Shown: in pieces, positions 36,129 through 44,713 of the stretch
How positions within the stretch are numbered: position 1 is the stretch's first letter
Layout: the number at the start of each line of letters is the position of its first letter
The notes under the pieces: generated by a model
Told to the model about the DNA's origin: nothing
Database searches by the model: none
The model's input: only the letters and a program-made list of their open reading frames with translations
Program-made: the position numbers and the translations under genes
Virus record (IMG/VR): IMGVR_UViG_3300037189_011739
Coordinates: 1-64,000 of that record
Strand: one strand, 5' to 3'
Source: a virus
Length of the DNA stretch: 64,000 bases

Positions 36129-36593
36129 ATGCCCCGTAACGAAGATAGTGGATACCATCAAGGAAAATTTAAACCCAAAAATCCTCAAAAATATAATGGA
36201 GATCCAACAAATATAATATATCGTTCATCTTATGAACTAAAAATGTTTCAATATTGCGATTTGACTGAAAATGTTATATCTTACCAGAGTGAAGAATTTT
36301 GGGTTCCATATGTTTCACCAATAGACAATAAAACCCATAGATATTTTCCAGATATGAAATTGAAATACAAAGACAAAGACAAAAATATCAGAATTGTAGT
36401 AATTGAAATTAAACCAGCAAAGGACTTGAAAGAACCACAAAGAACTCCGAAAAGAAGAACAAAATCTTGGGCATATTCAGTAAAAACTTGGGTCACCAAT
36501 CAAGCAAAATGGAATGCTTGTAAGGAATATTGTGCTGATAGGGGATGGGAATTCCGCATATTCACAGAAGAACAATTAGGCATAGAAATATGA
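36129..36593 (+). CDS. gp4: Head completion protein gp4
   Basis: The 154-residue protein has IIYRSSYELKMFQYCD (E36), YFPDMKLKY (D75) and VVIEIKPAKD (E93-x-K95), a PD-(D/E)XK endonuclease-type core as in TnsA and as found in T4 gp4 (gp50/65). gp4 completes the head after packaging and allows tail joining; the nuclease fold may act on DNA ends. It begins the + strand unit gp4-unknown-gp48-gp53 with ATGA overlap to the next gene. Confidence 0.85.
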   Translation: MPRNEDSGYHQGKFKPKNPQKYNGDPTNIIYRSSYELKMFQYCDLTENVISYQSEEFWVPYVSPIDNKTHRYFPDMKLKYKDKDKNIRIVVIEIKPAKDLKEPQRTPKRRTKSWAYSVKTWVTNQAKWNACKEYCADRGWEFRIFTEEQLGIEI

Positions 36594-37105
36594 TCGCAGA
36601 AAAAATACTCAAAGAGGCGGGAACGAAACGTTGGTCCACTAACTGGTATACAAACAGATTGATGAATGAGTTAGCAAGATATCAAAATGAGGATTCTAGT
36701 GAAATTGATACAAATTTTATTTCGCCGGGAGATTTGGTATTTTTTATGTATTCGGCAAAATATCCCCAAAAATACAAATTCTGGGATATGCAACCACTTA
36801 CTTATATTATAAGTATTGACACAAAATCTGGAATATTCTTTGGTTCTAATCTTCATTATCTAAATCCACAATATCGTGGAGGTATTGCCGCTTCTTACAT
36901 AAATAAATCAGGAAATGTGAATGCACCAAGAAAAACTTTACATAATTACCTTTTTTCTGGTGTAACTAGTCATTTTTTTAAAGTACCTGAAAGTGAATGG
37001 AGAGAAGTTTCTTTACTTCCTACCGAAAGATTTGTAGATAAAAGAGGACAACCAGTATTCAAATCCAAAGTTTGGGATTATCCAGATAACTCATCGGCAC
37101 CGTAA
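36590..37105 (+). CDS. Conserved T4-like phage protein, function unknown
   Basis: I start it at ATG 36590 (MIAEKILKEAG), overlapping the gp4 stop by ATGA; the frame open from 36545 would run into gp4. The 171-residue protein has SPGDLVFFMYSAKYPQKY, FWDMQPLTYIISID and FGSNLHYLNP, a pattern I recall from small proteins in many T4-like phages near the head and baseplate genes. I know no function. It runs directly into gp48 with no gap. Confidence 0.7.
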   Translation: MIAEKILKEAGTKRWSTNWYTNRLMNELARYQNEDSSEIDTNFISPGDLVFFMYSAKYPQKYKFWDMQPLTYIISIDTKSGIFFGSNLHYLNPQYRGGIAASYINKSGNVNAPRKTLHNYLFSGVTSHFFKVPESEWREVSLLPTERFVDKRGQPVFKSKVWDYPDNSSAP

Positions 37106-38629
37106 ATGGCTCAAAATCCTAACATAAATTTCACATCAGGAAATAGTACAATTAATGTTAAAGGAACAATTATAAATGCTAGTAAACTTATTGGCGATCC
37201 TTTAACATATAGTGCCGGAAAACCAGTAGATGCAAATAGTAAAGACCCTCTTATAAAAAGATTAAATTATACAATTAATAGTAATACTGGGCAAGTACAG
37301 TATGTTGATACTGGAAATGGCAATGCAACATTTAATAGTTTAAATGATTATGCAAAAAGTCCCGCAATAAATTTTGCTGGTTATGATGCATTTACTACAC
37401 AAAATATTCAATATGCGATGCAAAAAAATCTTGCATCTGCAATAGGAGCACAAGGGCCAACCGGGGGACCCCCAGTTGCACCATCAGGAGGAGGTGGTGA
37501 TGTACTTACTCCATTTTTAAACAATCTAGGTGTTGATGTTGATACATTAAAACTAGACAAAGATTTGAATTTTGAGTTTGGTGCGGTAGATGATGTAATC
37601 AGAAAAATGCCGTTATTGAACTACCCAGAAGATGCTTTATATAATAAAACCCAAGATTATCTGTCAATAGCACAATACAGTTATAAACCACCAAGAAGTA
37701 ATGATATATTTGGAGATCCTTTAAATACTTTACGAAATGGTTCTAAACGAACATCACCCTTAAAAGATTTATTGGGTATGGTAAATCTTCCTATGCCAAA
37801 TAACATAACTGATTCTAATAATGTTTCTTGGGCAGATGATAATATGAATAATTTAAGTGCTGCGCTGACATCATATGTTACAAATGATCCATTAAAAACT
37901 TTAGCAGGAGCTGCAGCATTAAGAGCAGGGGCTTCTGCTGCTGGCATTGGTGGTGGAGCAGCACAAATAGCATCATTCCTTGGTGCTCTAGCAGGTATGG
38001 GAGCATTTAAAACAGGAGCAACTCCAGCAATGAAAACTTTACTTGGAGGAGCAGTAAATTCCCAAGTACTTGGAATGCTTGGTGTTAGTGTATCACCAGA
38101 AAGTATTTTAGCAAGAGGATTTGGAATTGTTCCAAATAGTAACCTTGAACTTCTATTTAATGCACCAACATTAAGAGAATTTACATTTCAATATAGAATG
38201 AGTCCAAGAAGTAGCAGTGAAGCAAAAATAATAAACAATATTATAAGATTTTTTAAGCAAGGAATGGCAGCAAAAAAAATAAGTTCAATCTCTGGTGGTG
38301 GTTCTGCTGGTGCTCAATCATATTTCTTGGGAACGCCAAATGTTTTTCAGTTGCAATATAAGACTGCTGGGGGAAAAACAATCAAAGGCGTAAATCGTAT
38401 CAAAACTTGTGCTTTGACTGGATTTGCTATGAATTATGCTGCCGATGGAAATTGGGCGGCATATGATGAAGGACAACCAGTATCTGTGATTATGAATATG
38501 TCATTCAAAGAACTTGAACCAGTTTATGATACTGATTATCAAAGTAATATTGAAGATGGAAGAGAATTTACAGGAAAAGATGGTTCTGGTGATCTTTATC
38601 CAATCACACCAGACGAGGTAGGATACTAA
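37106..38629 (+). CDS. gp48: Baseplate tail-tube cap, gp48-like
   Basis: The 507-residue protein has a long N-terminal extension, a Gly/Ala-rich hydrophobic middle (about residues 265-320), and a C-terminal tube-like domain: LELLFNAPTLREFTFQYRMSP, GVNRIKTCALTGFAMNY and VIMNMSFKELEPVY. The FxxxPTLREFxxxYRM signature is typical of gp48 in cyanophages. It caps the baseplate and, with gp54, nucleates the tail tube. Its ATG follows the upstream TAA immediately. Confidence 0.8.
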   Translation: MAQNPNINFTSGNSTINVKGTIINASKLIGDPLTYSAGKPVDANSKDPLIKRLNYTINSNTGQVQYVDTGNGNATFNSLNDYAKSPAINFAGYDAFTTQNIQYAMQKNLASAIGAQGPTGGPPVAPSGGGGDVLTPFLNNLGVDVDTLKLDKDLNFEFGAVDDVIRKMPLLNYPEDALYNKTQDYLSIAQYSYKPPRSNDIFGDPLNTLRNGSKRTSPLKDLLGMVNLPMPNNITDSNNVSWADDNMNNLSAALTSYVTNDPLKTLAGAAALRAGASAAGIGGGAAQIASFLGALAGMGAFKTGATPAMKTLLGGAVNSQVLGMLGVSVSPESILARGFGIVPNSNLELLFNAPTLREFTFQYRMSPRSSSEAKIINNIIRFFKQGMAAKKISSISGGGSAGAQSYFLGTPNVFQLQYKTAGGKTIKGVNRIKTCALTGFAMNYAADGNWAAYDEGQPVSVIMNMSFKELEPVYDTDYQSNIEDGREFTGKDGSGDLYPITPDEVGY

Positions 38630-38630
38630 A

Positions 38631-39290
38631 ATGGCATATTTTAAGGAACTTCCAAATATATCATATATTTCTCGTTTGCCTGACGTAAGTTCAAACGAAG
38701 AATATATTACCGTCAAAAATCTCTTCAAAAGGGCAAAGTTAAGGACAGATATAGTTAATATTATTACTGCTTTCAATTATTATCAAGTAGAAGATAATCA
38801 AAGACCAGAAGTAGTTGCTTCTAAACTTTATAATGACCCAGAACTTGATTGGGTTATTCTAATTACTAACAATATCACAAATGTAAGAGAACAGTGGCCT
38901 TTGAGTAATAATGATCTATACAATTATATGCTTGATAAGTATGGCACAGAACAATCACTATCATCCATTCATCATTATGAAACTATTGAAGTAAAGGATG
39001 AATATGATCGCCTTGTGGTTCCTTCTGGACTTCAAGTAGATTCAAATTTTACAGTTACTTATACTAAATTTGATAATACTTTATCCACTATTTCGCCCGT
39101 GAAGCAAGTAACAAATTATGAGTATGAAACTGACATTAACGAAGAAAAAAGAAAGATAAGAGTATTAAAACCAGCATATCTATCAGTAGTGATTACAGAT
39201 TTAAGAAATATAATGAAATATGACCAATCTTCACAATATGTCAATCAAACTACTAAACAATCTTATAATCCAAATCTAACAGGCGTATAA
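38631..39290 (+). CDS. gp53: Baseplate wedge protein gp53
   Basis: The 219-residue protein starts with YFKELPNISYI and has VKNLFKRAKLRTDI, then DPELDWVILITNNI and QWPLSNNDLYNYM, the conserved core of gp53-type wedge proteins with a LysM-like part. It helps join wedges into the hexagonal baseplate. It is the last gene of the + strand unit, converging on gp32. Confidence 0.85.
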   Translation: MAYFKELPNISYISRLPDVSSNEEYITVKNLFKRAKLRTDIVNIITAFNYYQVEDNQRPEVVASKLYNDPELDWVILITNNITNVREQWPLSNNDLYNYMLDKYGTEQSLSSIHHYETIEVKDEYDRLVVPSGLQVDSNFTVTYTKFDNTLSTISPVKQVTNYEYETDINEEKRKIRVLKPAYLSVVITDLRNIMKYDQSSQYVNQTTKQSYNPNLTGV

Positions 39291-39309
39291 AAACCCTACA
39301 GACAAAAAA

Positions 39310-39334
39310 ATCCCCGGAGATTTTTTCCGGGGAT
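39310..39334 (-). terminator. Intrinsic terminator after gp32
   Basis: Nine-base arms (ATCCCCGGA / TCCGGGGAT) enclose a 7-base loop. On the minus strand the stem runs into a stretch of T, so it ends gp32 transcription; on the + strand there is no T-run after the stem, so it would stop gp53 transcription less well. Confidence 0.85.
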
Positions 39335-39361
39335 AAAGGTAATTAAAAGTTGATTTTGAAA

Positions 39362-40264
39362 TCAGGAGTTAGCAAGCTTTGAGAAGTATGAAAGTGCTTC
39401 ATCATCATCCTCTTCATCAGAAGCAGAACTAGATGAAGAACTAAAAGAAGATGTACTCTTCGTTGAACGCTCTACTTCATATTCATCTTCCTCAGATACT
39501 GTTTCTGGATCTTGGGTGCGAGCACCTTTAGTTCCAAGAACAGAAGAAAGACGCTTCTTCAAATCGTCATAAGACTTGAACTGATCGTTAGCAACAAGTT
39601 CAGCAAGAGAGGATTCTTGCTTCCAGATTGCTTCCAGTTCATCATCATTATCTAGAAGAGCACCAGGAGAAGCAAACTCACTAGAATCATAATTACGATA
39701 ACCAGCAACGTTCTTTGCCTTCAGTTTGAAGTTAGCACCTTGCCAGAAGTCAAATGGATCAATTGGAGTTTCATCTTCAAACTCTGGTTTCATAGCGGCA
39801 GAAATCTTATCAAAGATTTTCTTACCATACTTATAAAGGAAAACTTTACCTTCATTTTCAGGATTAGAAGGATCTTTTACAACATAGATGTTGCTGATGT
39901 AAGTCAGTTTTCTTTTTTGCTTACGAGCAATTTCTTTGTTTGCATCAATTCCTGAATTCCAGAGACCAGAGTTGTGCTCACAGATAGGACATTGTTGACC
40001 GAGTGTCGTAACACAATTATCAATCAACCATCCACCAGAACCTTGGAATGCGTGAGAATAAATCTTCACGAATGGAATATCTTCGTTGTCGGGAGCAGGA
40101 AGAAAGCGAATAACGGCATAACCATTTTGGCTCTTATCTGTGGTCAATTTCCAATAACGATCATCTTCAGAAGAACCAGCACTATTCAGTTTTTCAACTT
40201 CTTTGACTAGTTTTTCGGTTAAAGAACCAAGTTTGGATTGTTTTTTTAAGTTTGCGAATGACAT
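39362..40264 (-). CDS. gp32: Single-stranded DNA-binding protein gp32
   Basis: The 300-residue protein has the gp32 layout: a basic N-terminal arm (KKQSKLGSL), a core with RYWKLTTDKSQNGYAVIRFLP-type OB strands, a zinc site H71, C84, C92, C95 matching the spacing of T4 gp32, and a highly acidic Ser-rich C-tail (SEEDEYEVE through DEEDDDEALSYF) used to bind partners. It coats ssDNA in replication and recombination. Upstream lie DUF1825-like, gp59 and gp33. Confidence 0.93.
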   Translation of the reverse strand: MSFANLKKQSKLGSLTEKLVKEVEKLNSAGSSEDDRYWKLTTDKSQNGYAVIRFLPAPDNEDIPFVKIYSHAFQGSGGWLIDNCVTTLGQQCPICEHNSGLWNSGIDANKEIARKQKRKLTYISNIYVVKDPSNPENEGKVFLYKYGKKIFDKISAAMKPEFEDETPIDPFDFWQGANFKLKAKNVAGYRNYDSSEFASPGALLDNDDELEAIWKQESSLAELVANDQFKSYDDLKKRLSSVLGTKGARTQDPETVSEEDEYEVERSTKSTSSFSSSSSSASDEEDDDEALSYFSKLANS

Positions 40265-40324
40265 AGGATTTTTAGATTAATTGGATGTTTTGGATTGGAC
40301 TTTTTAAGTGTAGCAGATATAAAG

Positions 40325-40657
40325 TCAGTCGTCAAGTGATTTTTCAAGTTTATTGATAGTATTTTCTAATTGCTCAAAGAAAACGCTTAATCCTTTTTCT
40401 GGATTAAATCCAAAAAGTTGAGCGGATTGAGTGATTTTTTCTTTCATTTCTACTGCTTCTGGATCTTCAGAAAGAGACATTCTAAAAATAAACAATTTTT
40501 GTTTTTCTAAAAATTCTCTCATTGTATCCAAATGTTCCTTCTTTTTTTCTTTCGTAGAAGAAGGAAGATCGTACAATTGATTGAAAAGTTTTTCTTGCAA
40601 TTGGTCTAATTCTGTCAAAGATTCTCTGACTAATTCGGAGTCAAAAAACTTACTCAT
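40325..40657 (-). CDS. DUF1825-like protein
   Basis: Start chosen at ATG 40657 (MSKFFDSELV) because AAGGAG lies 7 bases upstream. The 110-residue helical protein begins with a FFDSE motif, then EHLDTMREFLEKQKLFIFRMSLSED, and ends FGFNPEKGLSVFFEQL, matching the pattern I know for DUF1825, a family found in cyanobacteria. It overlaps gp59 and is followed by gp32. A cyanobacterial-type gene in a replication cluster suggests a host-derived role; function unknown. Confidence 0.7.
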   Translation of the reverse strand: MSKFFDSELVRESLTELDQLQEKLFNQLYDLPSSTKEKKKEHLDTMREFLEKQKLFIFRMSLSEDPEAVEMKEKITQSAQLFGFNPEKGLSVFFEQLENTINKLEKSLDD

Positions 40658-41243
40658 AAACAATCTCCTTGAGGATGTTCTTATATCCTGCTACATCAAT
40701 ATTTAGGAAGGATTGATACTTCTGAATTTTTAAACTCATCATTTCCCACACAGGATCATTCATTTTTTTATCAAAATCTTTTACATAATTTAAAATCATA
40801 TTTAAGATAACCAAGGTTTCTAATGTAAGTGCTTTTTGTAGATACTTTTTGAGTAGTTCTGGATGATTGCCGTTTTTACAATCAAATAAGTTTTCAAAAT
40901 TTTCTTTTGATATAAAAACTTCACATTCAGTTTTAAACAAATATGTTAAACTTTGAGATTTTTTTAACCAATTTGAATATGTGTCTTCACCATTACGAAT
41001 AATATCACCAATCCAGAGTCTTTCTGGATCATTACATTCGGCAAAATTAGCAACAAAGAAAGATTTTATTTCTTCATCATTTTTTTGACGAGATATCTTC
41101 TCAAAAAAATAACGATCCTTTCTTTTGTGAAAACTATCTAAAGATGCTCTAGTCTTTCCACAATATTTAAAGTAATCGTAATTTTTTTTGGTAAAGTGAT
41201 TTTTGAATGCTAAAAAATTTGAATAAACTTCAAATGGACTCAT
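40650..41243 (-). CDS. gp59: Helicase loader gp59
   Basis: The 197-residue all-helical basic protein has YCGKTRASLDSFHKRKDRYFFEK, FVANFAECNDPERLWIGDI and the C-terminal helices of T4 gp59, which loads the gp41 helicase on gp32-covered forks. It lies between gp33 and gp32, the order usual in cyanophages. Confidence 0.85.
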   Translation of the reverse strand: MSPFEVYSNFLAFKNHFTKKNYDYFKYCGKTRASLDSFHKRKDRYFFEKISRQKNDEEIKSFFVANFAECNDPERLWIGDIIRNGEDTYSNWLKKSQSLTYLFKTECEVFISKENFENLFDCKNGNHPELLKKYLQKALTLETLVILNMILNYVKDFDKKMNDPVWEMMSLKIQKYQSFLNIDVAGYKNILKEIVYE

Positions 41244-41539
41244 ATAGGCAAACGTGCCTTGGTGGTTTTTTTGAGAAAATTCAAATGAATAGCATCACAC
41301 TTTAATTTTTCTTTGAGTGGTTTTGAAACTAATTTGGAAACCGTCTCAATTTCAATACTATTCTGCTCACAATAAGACACAATAGCATCAATATAATTGA
41401 CTTTAGAGATTTTTACAATTTGCTCAATATCCTGTGCAAATTTTTGAGGACATAAGAACTTATTACTCAATTCTTCTTTTATTTCGTCATTCATACTGGG
41501 TAGATTTAAATTTAAAAAACTTTCTAGTGGATTAGGCAT
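41240..41539 (-). CDS. gp33: Late-transcription coactivator gp33
   Basis: The protein has DIEQIVKISKVNYIDAIVSYCE, then SVSKLVSKPLKEKLKCDAI-type helices, the pattern of gp33, which joins the sliding clamp to RNA polymerase at late promoters. Start chosen at ATG 41539 (MPNPLESF); ATG 41554 and ATG 41494 (MNDEIK) are alternatives and none has a clear Shine-Dalgarno. Its presence fits the NATAAATA promoters in the window. It overlaps gp59 by ATGA. Confidence 0.75.
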   Translation of the reverse strand: MPNPLESFLNLNLPSMNDEIKEELSNKFLCPQKFAQDIEQIVKISKVNYIDAIVSYCEQNSIEIETVSKLVSKPLKEKLKCDAIHLNFLKKTTKARLPI

Positions 41540-41586
41540 AAGGCACCATAACATAATATCTATTATAAGATAAATTAATCAATCTG

Positions 41587-42333
41587 TCAAGCATATTCTT
41601 GCAACTTATCATTAGTGAATTTTTTGATATACTTAATAACTAATTTCATATATTTCTCCAAATCTCTTTCTTCATAAACAACAAGTTCTCCATTTTCACA
41701 AGCCATAATAATGACAAGTTTCTTCACTTGCTTTCCAGTTCTTTCAAAAAGAGCCATACCATAAAACATCGCCTGAACGAAATAGTTTTCAATCCACTCC
41801 CGAGGTTTTGGTTTTGCAGAAGTCTTATAGTCAATAATCGCAAGTTCTTCATCAAACTCTGCGATAGTATCGCAAGTACCAGCAACACCCAACACAGTGC
41901 TATACAGAGCAGTTTCTACTCCGTATATTTTATTCATTCTTTGAAGTGCTGGTTCAATTGTTTCAAACAATGTAGGAGCAGGTTCTGGAACTTCAGGAAG
42001 TTCTTGATTGGTAATATAATTCTCAACCAAACTATGTAAGTTTGTTCCTCTTGTAGTTGCTGCTTTTGTAATCGCATCTGCTTTTACATTACCTACTTTT
42101 CTTCTCCAATCAATAAAGATTTGACGATTGAAATGACTAGTCACAGAAGTAATAGAAACCATTTTTGTTGGTTTCTCATTTCCATTGGGAATAGAATAGT
42201 ATCGTACTCCATCAATAGTTTCTCTATCCAGAGGAGACAAATTGAGTTCAACGTGCTCAAAGCGAGCAGTTGATTTCTCTACTTTTTTTTCTGGATAGAG
42301 TTCAAGATATTTTTCAATACAAGGATTAGTCAT
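41587..42333 (-). CDS. PD-(D/E)XK exonuclease
   Basis: The 248-residue protein has H100 (GTNLHSLVE), D155 (GTCDTIAEF) and D168-x-K170 (AIIDYKTS), the active-site set of RecB/Cas4-type nucleases of the PD-(D/E)XK superfamily. Such enzymes in cyanophages are usually listed as exonucleases and may resect DNA ends for recombination or degrade host DNA. It follows phoH immediately. Confidence 0.85.
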   Translation of the reverse strand: MTNPCIEKYLELYPEKKVEKSTARFEHVELNLSPLDRETIDGVRYYSIPNGNEKPTKMVSITSVTSHFNRQIFIDWRRKVGNVKADAITKAATTRGTNLHSLVENYITNQELPEVPEPAPTLFETIEPALQRMNKIYGVETALYSTVLGVAGTCDTIAEFDEELAIIDYKTSAKPKPREWIENYFVQAMFYGMALFERTGKQVKKLVIIMACENGELVVYEERDLEKYMKLVIKYIKKFTNDKLQEYA

Positions 42334-43101
42334 TTACATTCCCAAAGATTTTTTAGCAACTACAAATTCTTTAACCAATGATGATCTTACAATATCATCA
42401 ACATCAAATTCAATTCTTTCAAATGAAGGCATAATATCAATAATTTTAATGAAATCTATGATTCCATTTCTTTCCGAAGTTTTAATCAAATCACTCTGTT
42501 CTACATCACCTGCAAACATAATTTTTGCATTCTCACCAACTCTTGAGATTACAGAAAAACATTCGTGAGCATTACAGTTTTGTGCTTCATCTACAATAAT
42601 TATACAATTATCAAGTGTTATGCCACGAATGAAAGAAGTACACCAAAATGAAATAGTATTTTGTGCTTTCAGATTACCATAAAGCATTTCAAAGTCAGCA
42701 TCAGATGGCATTTGGAACATATATTTTACCATATTTTTATATGGAATTTCAAATAATGATTTTTTGTCATCTTCACCACCAGGCATAAACCCAATTTCTC
42801 TTGTTTGGACTAATGAACGAACAATATAGATCTTTTCGTATGGTGAGGTTTCATCTAATACATCTTGAAGTGCTTTATACAAAAGCGAAAATGTTTTTCC
42901 TGATCCAGGAACTCCGTGTGCAAAGATATTTTTACCTTCACTATAAAAACCAAATAATTTTTTTTGATTTTCAGTAAGTGGTTCAATATCAATTAAAGAA
43001 GCCAGATTAATTGGCTTCTTTTTTTTCATTTGCCTAGAAGTCATACTGCTATCAACACCAAGATTTTGATTCTCTTGGGTACTTCTTCTTCTACGTGCCA
43101 T
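42334..43101 (-). CDS. phoH: PhoH-like P-loop ATPase
   Basis: The 255-residue protein has Walker A GVPGSGKT (residues 63-70) and Walker B IIIVDEAQNC (167-176, DEAQ box), with IMFAGDVEQSDL as the third motif, as in PhoH. A basic N-terminal tail (ARRRRS) may bind nucleic acid. PhoH is very common in marine phages; its role in infection is unsettled, with proposals in phosphate stress and RNA metabolism. Confidence 0.93.
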   Translation of the reverse strand: MARRRRSTQENQNLGVDSSMTSRQMKKKKPINLASLIDIEPLTENQKKLFGFYSEGKNIFAHGVPGSGKTFSLLYKALQDVLDETSPYEKIYIVRSLVQTREIGFMPGGEDDKKSLFEIPYKNMVKYMFQMPSDADFEMLYGNLKAQNTISFWCTSFIRGITLDNCIIIVDEAQNCNAHECFSVISRVGENAKIMFAGDVEQSDLIKTSERNGIIDFIKIIDIMPSFERIEFDVDDIVRSSLVKEFVVAKKSLGM

Positions 43102-43120
43102 TGTATTTTTAGTTTAAGAT

Positions 43121-43360
43121 TTACTTATGAGGGCGAACATTGCTGCCAGGAATTTTACTGACCTTGTGCAATACTTCATTCCAACCACCATCGGTCTTCA
43201 TTTGGAAATCTCCAACTTGACTGACAGTAGAAGGACATCCTTTGGACCAGTCGGTTTCCCAGTCTGGATTATTTTTTGTCCATTCATCGTGCTCACTAAA
43301 TGAAGCAAAGAATGTTTGAGTCTCTTTAGTTTCTTTATGAATTTTATAATAAGTTGGCAT
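43121..43360 (-). CDS. Small conserved phage protein
   Basis: A 79-residue protein opening MPTYYKIHKETKE, with SEHDEWTKNNP and DGGWNEVLHKVSKIPGSN near the end. I recognise this pattern as a small family of T4-like and other phages that starts MPxYxF(K/R)NxxTGE; it has the FmdB-like start but no zinc cysteines. Function unknown. An AATAAATA site at 43383-43390 could serve it, though it lies inside thyX. Confidence 0.7.
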   Translation of the reverse strand: MPTYYKIHKETKETQTFFASFSEHDEWTKNNPDWETDWSKGCPSTVSQVGDFQMKTDGGWNEVLHKVSKIPGSNVRPHK

Positions 43361-43385
43361 AATTTACAATTATTTACAAAATTAT

Positions 43386-44075
43386 TTATTCCAATGTAAT
43401 AGATGAAGCGTCTTCACATTCTGGGCAGTTTTCTCTTGTCCATCCAAGAGCAGAAGAGATGGTAGGGAACTGACAGGTAAAGATGCACCTGATTGCCTCG
43501 GCAACCTCCATGTGCTCCTTCTGGGTCCCGTGAGCACTTCTAAGGTCAATGTAGTGCATCCAACTACGAAGACTACCGGACATATAGAGACGGGTCTGTG
43601 TTGCCTGTGGAAGCACGAAACGGGCACATTCCTTCGCAACCCCCACACCAAGCATTTTATTATAAAGTTTCAAGGAATATTCAAAGTGCTTACGAATTTC
43701 TTCTTGAAGACCAAGTTTTACATAATCACCAAGATCATCAGTAGAGTTTTGACGATTCTTTGTATCTTGCTTTCTCAAATCAGGCACGGGAAGTTGCAGT
43801 TGAAGTTCTGTACTATCAGCATATCTTTGACTGAATTGCTGAAAGGTAAAACTTCTATGACGAAGAATTTGAGTGGCAATTGCTAGTGAAGTATTAATTT
43901 CAACTGTCAAAAATGCGTGTTCAAAGATACTCCAATGTTGATTCTTAATGCAATACTTAAGAAGTCCTTCAAAATTAGAATTCTCTTGATTTTTTGGATT
44001 TGATACACGAGCACAGTAAGCAATATGTTTTTCTGCGTCAGGTGTTGCGCTAATGAGTTTAACTGTTGATTTCAT
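43386..44075 (-). CDS. thyX: FAD-dependent thymidylate synthase
   Basis: The 229-residue protein has the ThyX motif RHRSFTFQQFSQRY (residues 72-85), with R72, H73, R74, the Ser pair and the terminal RY binding dUMP and FAD. ThyX makes dTMP from dUMP using methylene-tetrahydrofolate and FADH2, feeding phage DNA synthesis. It overlaps the 53-residue gene upstream by ATGA. Standard family length. Confidence 0.94.
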   Translation of the reverse strand: MKSTVKLISATPDAEKHIAYCARVSNPKNQENSNFEGLLKYCIKNQHWSIFEHAFLTVEINTSLAIATQILRHRSFTFQQFSQRYADSTELQLQLPVPDLRKQDTKNRQNSTDDLGDYVKLGLQEEIRKHFEYSLKLYNKMLGVGVAKECARFVLPQATQTRLYMSGSLRSWMHYIDLRSAHGTQKEHMEVAEAIRCIFTCQFPTISSALGWTRENCPECEDASSITLE

Positions 44076-44233
44076 TTCTTTCCAAATCCTTTTGATGTTT
44101 GTGCTTCTAGTTTTGCTAGTTCTTCTTTTAACATTCTAAGTCGGGATTTCATTTCTTTTAATTTTTCAGGAGAATATAAATGATCCTGCTTAATCAACCT
44201 ACCCATCAACTTAACTAATTTCTTTGCTTTCAT
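44072..44233 (-). CDS. Small basic helical protein upstream of thyX
   Basis: A 53-residue protein from ATG 44233, KK-rich (MKAKKLVKLMGRL) with a long helix (LRMLKEELAKLEAQ). It ends in a TGA that overlaps the thyX ATG as ATGA, so it is translationally coupled to it. Not recognised; probably too short for the usual gene finders. Confidence 0.65.
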   Translation of the reverse strand: MKAKKLVKLMGRLIKQDHLYSPEKLKEMKSRLRMLKEELAKLEAQTSKGFGKK

Positions 44234-44379
44234 TAATCAAAATCCTCAAAAACTTCATCGTAATTATCTGTATCCGGAGAACATTTTTGTGGTTCTCCTT
44301 TATCTAAAATTTCATTTTTTAGTGATTCAATAAGTAATTCCATATTTCTAATGATAAGTTTTACTTTTTCTTTATTCAT
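44233..44379 (-). CDS. Small acidic helical protein
   Basis: A 48-residue protein starting MNKEKVKLII, with a long amphipathic helix and an acidic end (DNYDEVFEDFD). Its TAA shares one base with the ATG of the next small gene (TAATG), so the two small genes and thyX form a coupled set. No family recognised. Confidence 0.65.
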   Translation of the reverse strand: MNKEKVKLIIRNMELLIESLKNEILDKGEPQKCSPDTDNYDEVFEDFD

Positions 44380-44408
44380 ATTTTAGAATTTAACATCTAC
44401 CATTATAC

Positions 44409-44438
44409 ACAAAAAAGGAGGAACCGTCAATTCCTCCT
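44409..44438 (-). terminator. Intrinsic terminator after the 83-residue gene
   Basis: Eight-base arms (AGGAGGAA / TTCCTCCT) with a 7-base loop; on the minus strand the stem leads into a T-run. It lies just past the 83-residue gene, separating it from the thyX group, which begins at 44379. Confidence 0.75.
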
Positions 44439-44442
44439 TCAC

Positions 44443-44694
44443 TTATCTTTTCTTTTTTCCTTCTGGTTTTATATACCCATAAACCTTTGGACTAACTTTA
44501 CCACTTGTCCATTCAATTGAAAGTACATTTTTAGTTAAATCGTGATAATAATCAAATACTTCTACTTGAGAAGAAGCTTGAACAATATCATATGATTTAA
44601 TGTCATCAAGAATATATCCTACCAAGTAAGAATTAATTGGAAGACTTTTGTTGTTGGATAAAGATTTTTCACACTTTTGATGAATGATTTTCAT
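44443..44694 (-). CDS. Small hypothetical protein
   Basis: The 83-residue protein is soluble, ends KPEGKKKR and contains VGYILDDIKSYDIV and SIEWTSGKVSPKVYGYI. I do not recognise the family. It is followed by a terminator, and sits 19 bases after the 193-residue gene. Confidence 0.6.
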   Translation of the reverse strand: MKIIHQKCEKSLSNNKSLPINSYLVGYILDDIKSYDIVQASSQVEVFDYYHDLTKNVLSIEWTSGKVSPKVYGYIKPEGKKKR

Positions 44695-44713
44695 AATATT
44701 TTTTTAGTTATAA

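Noticed and set aside
43382-43651. 89-residue minus-strand frame inside thyX
   Set aside because: It is an alternative frame of the thyX gene with no motif.
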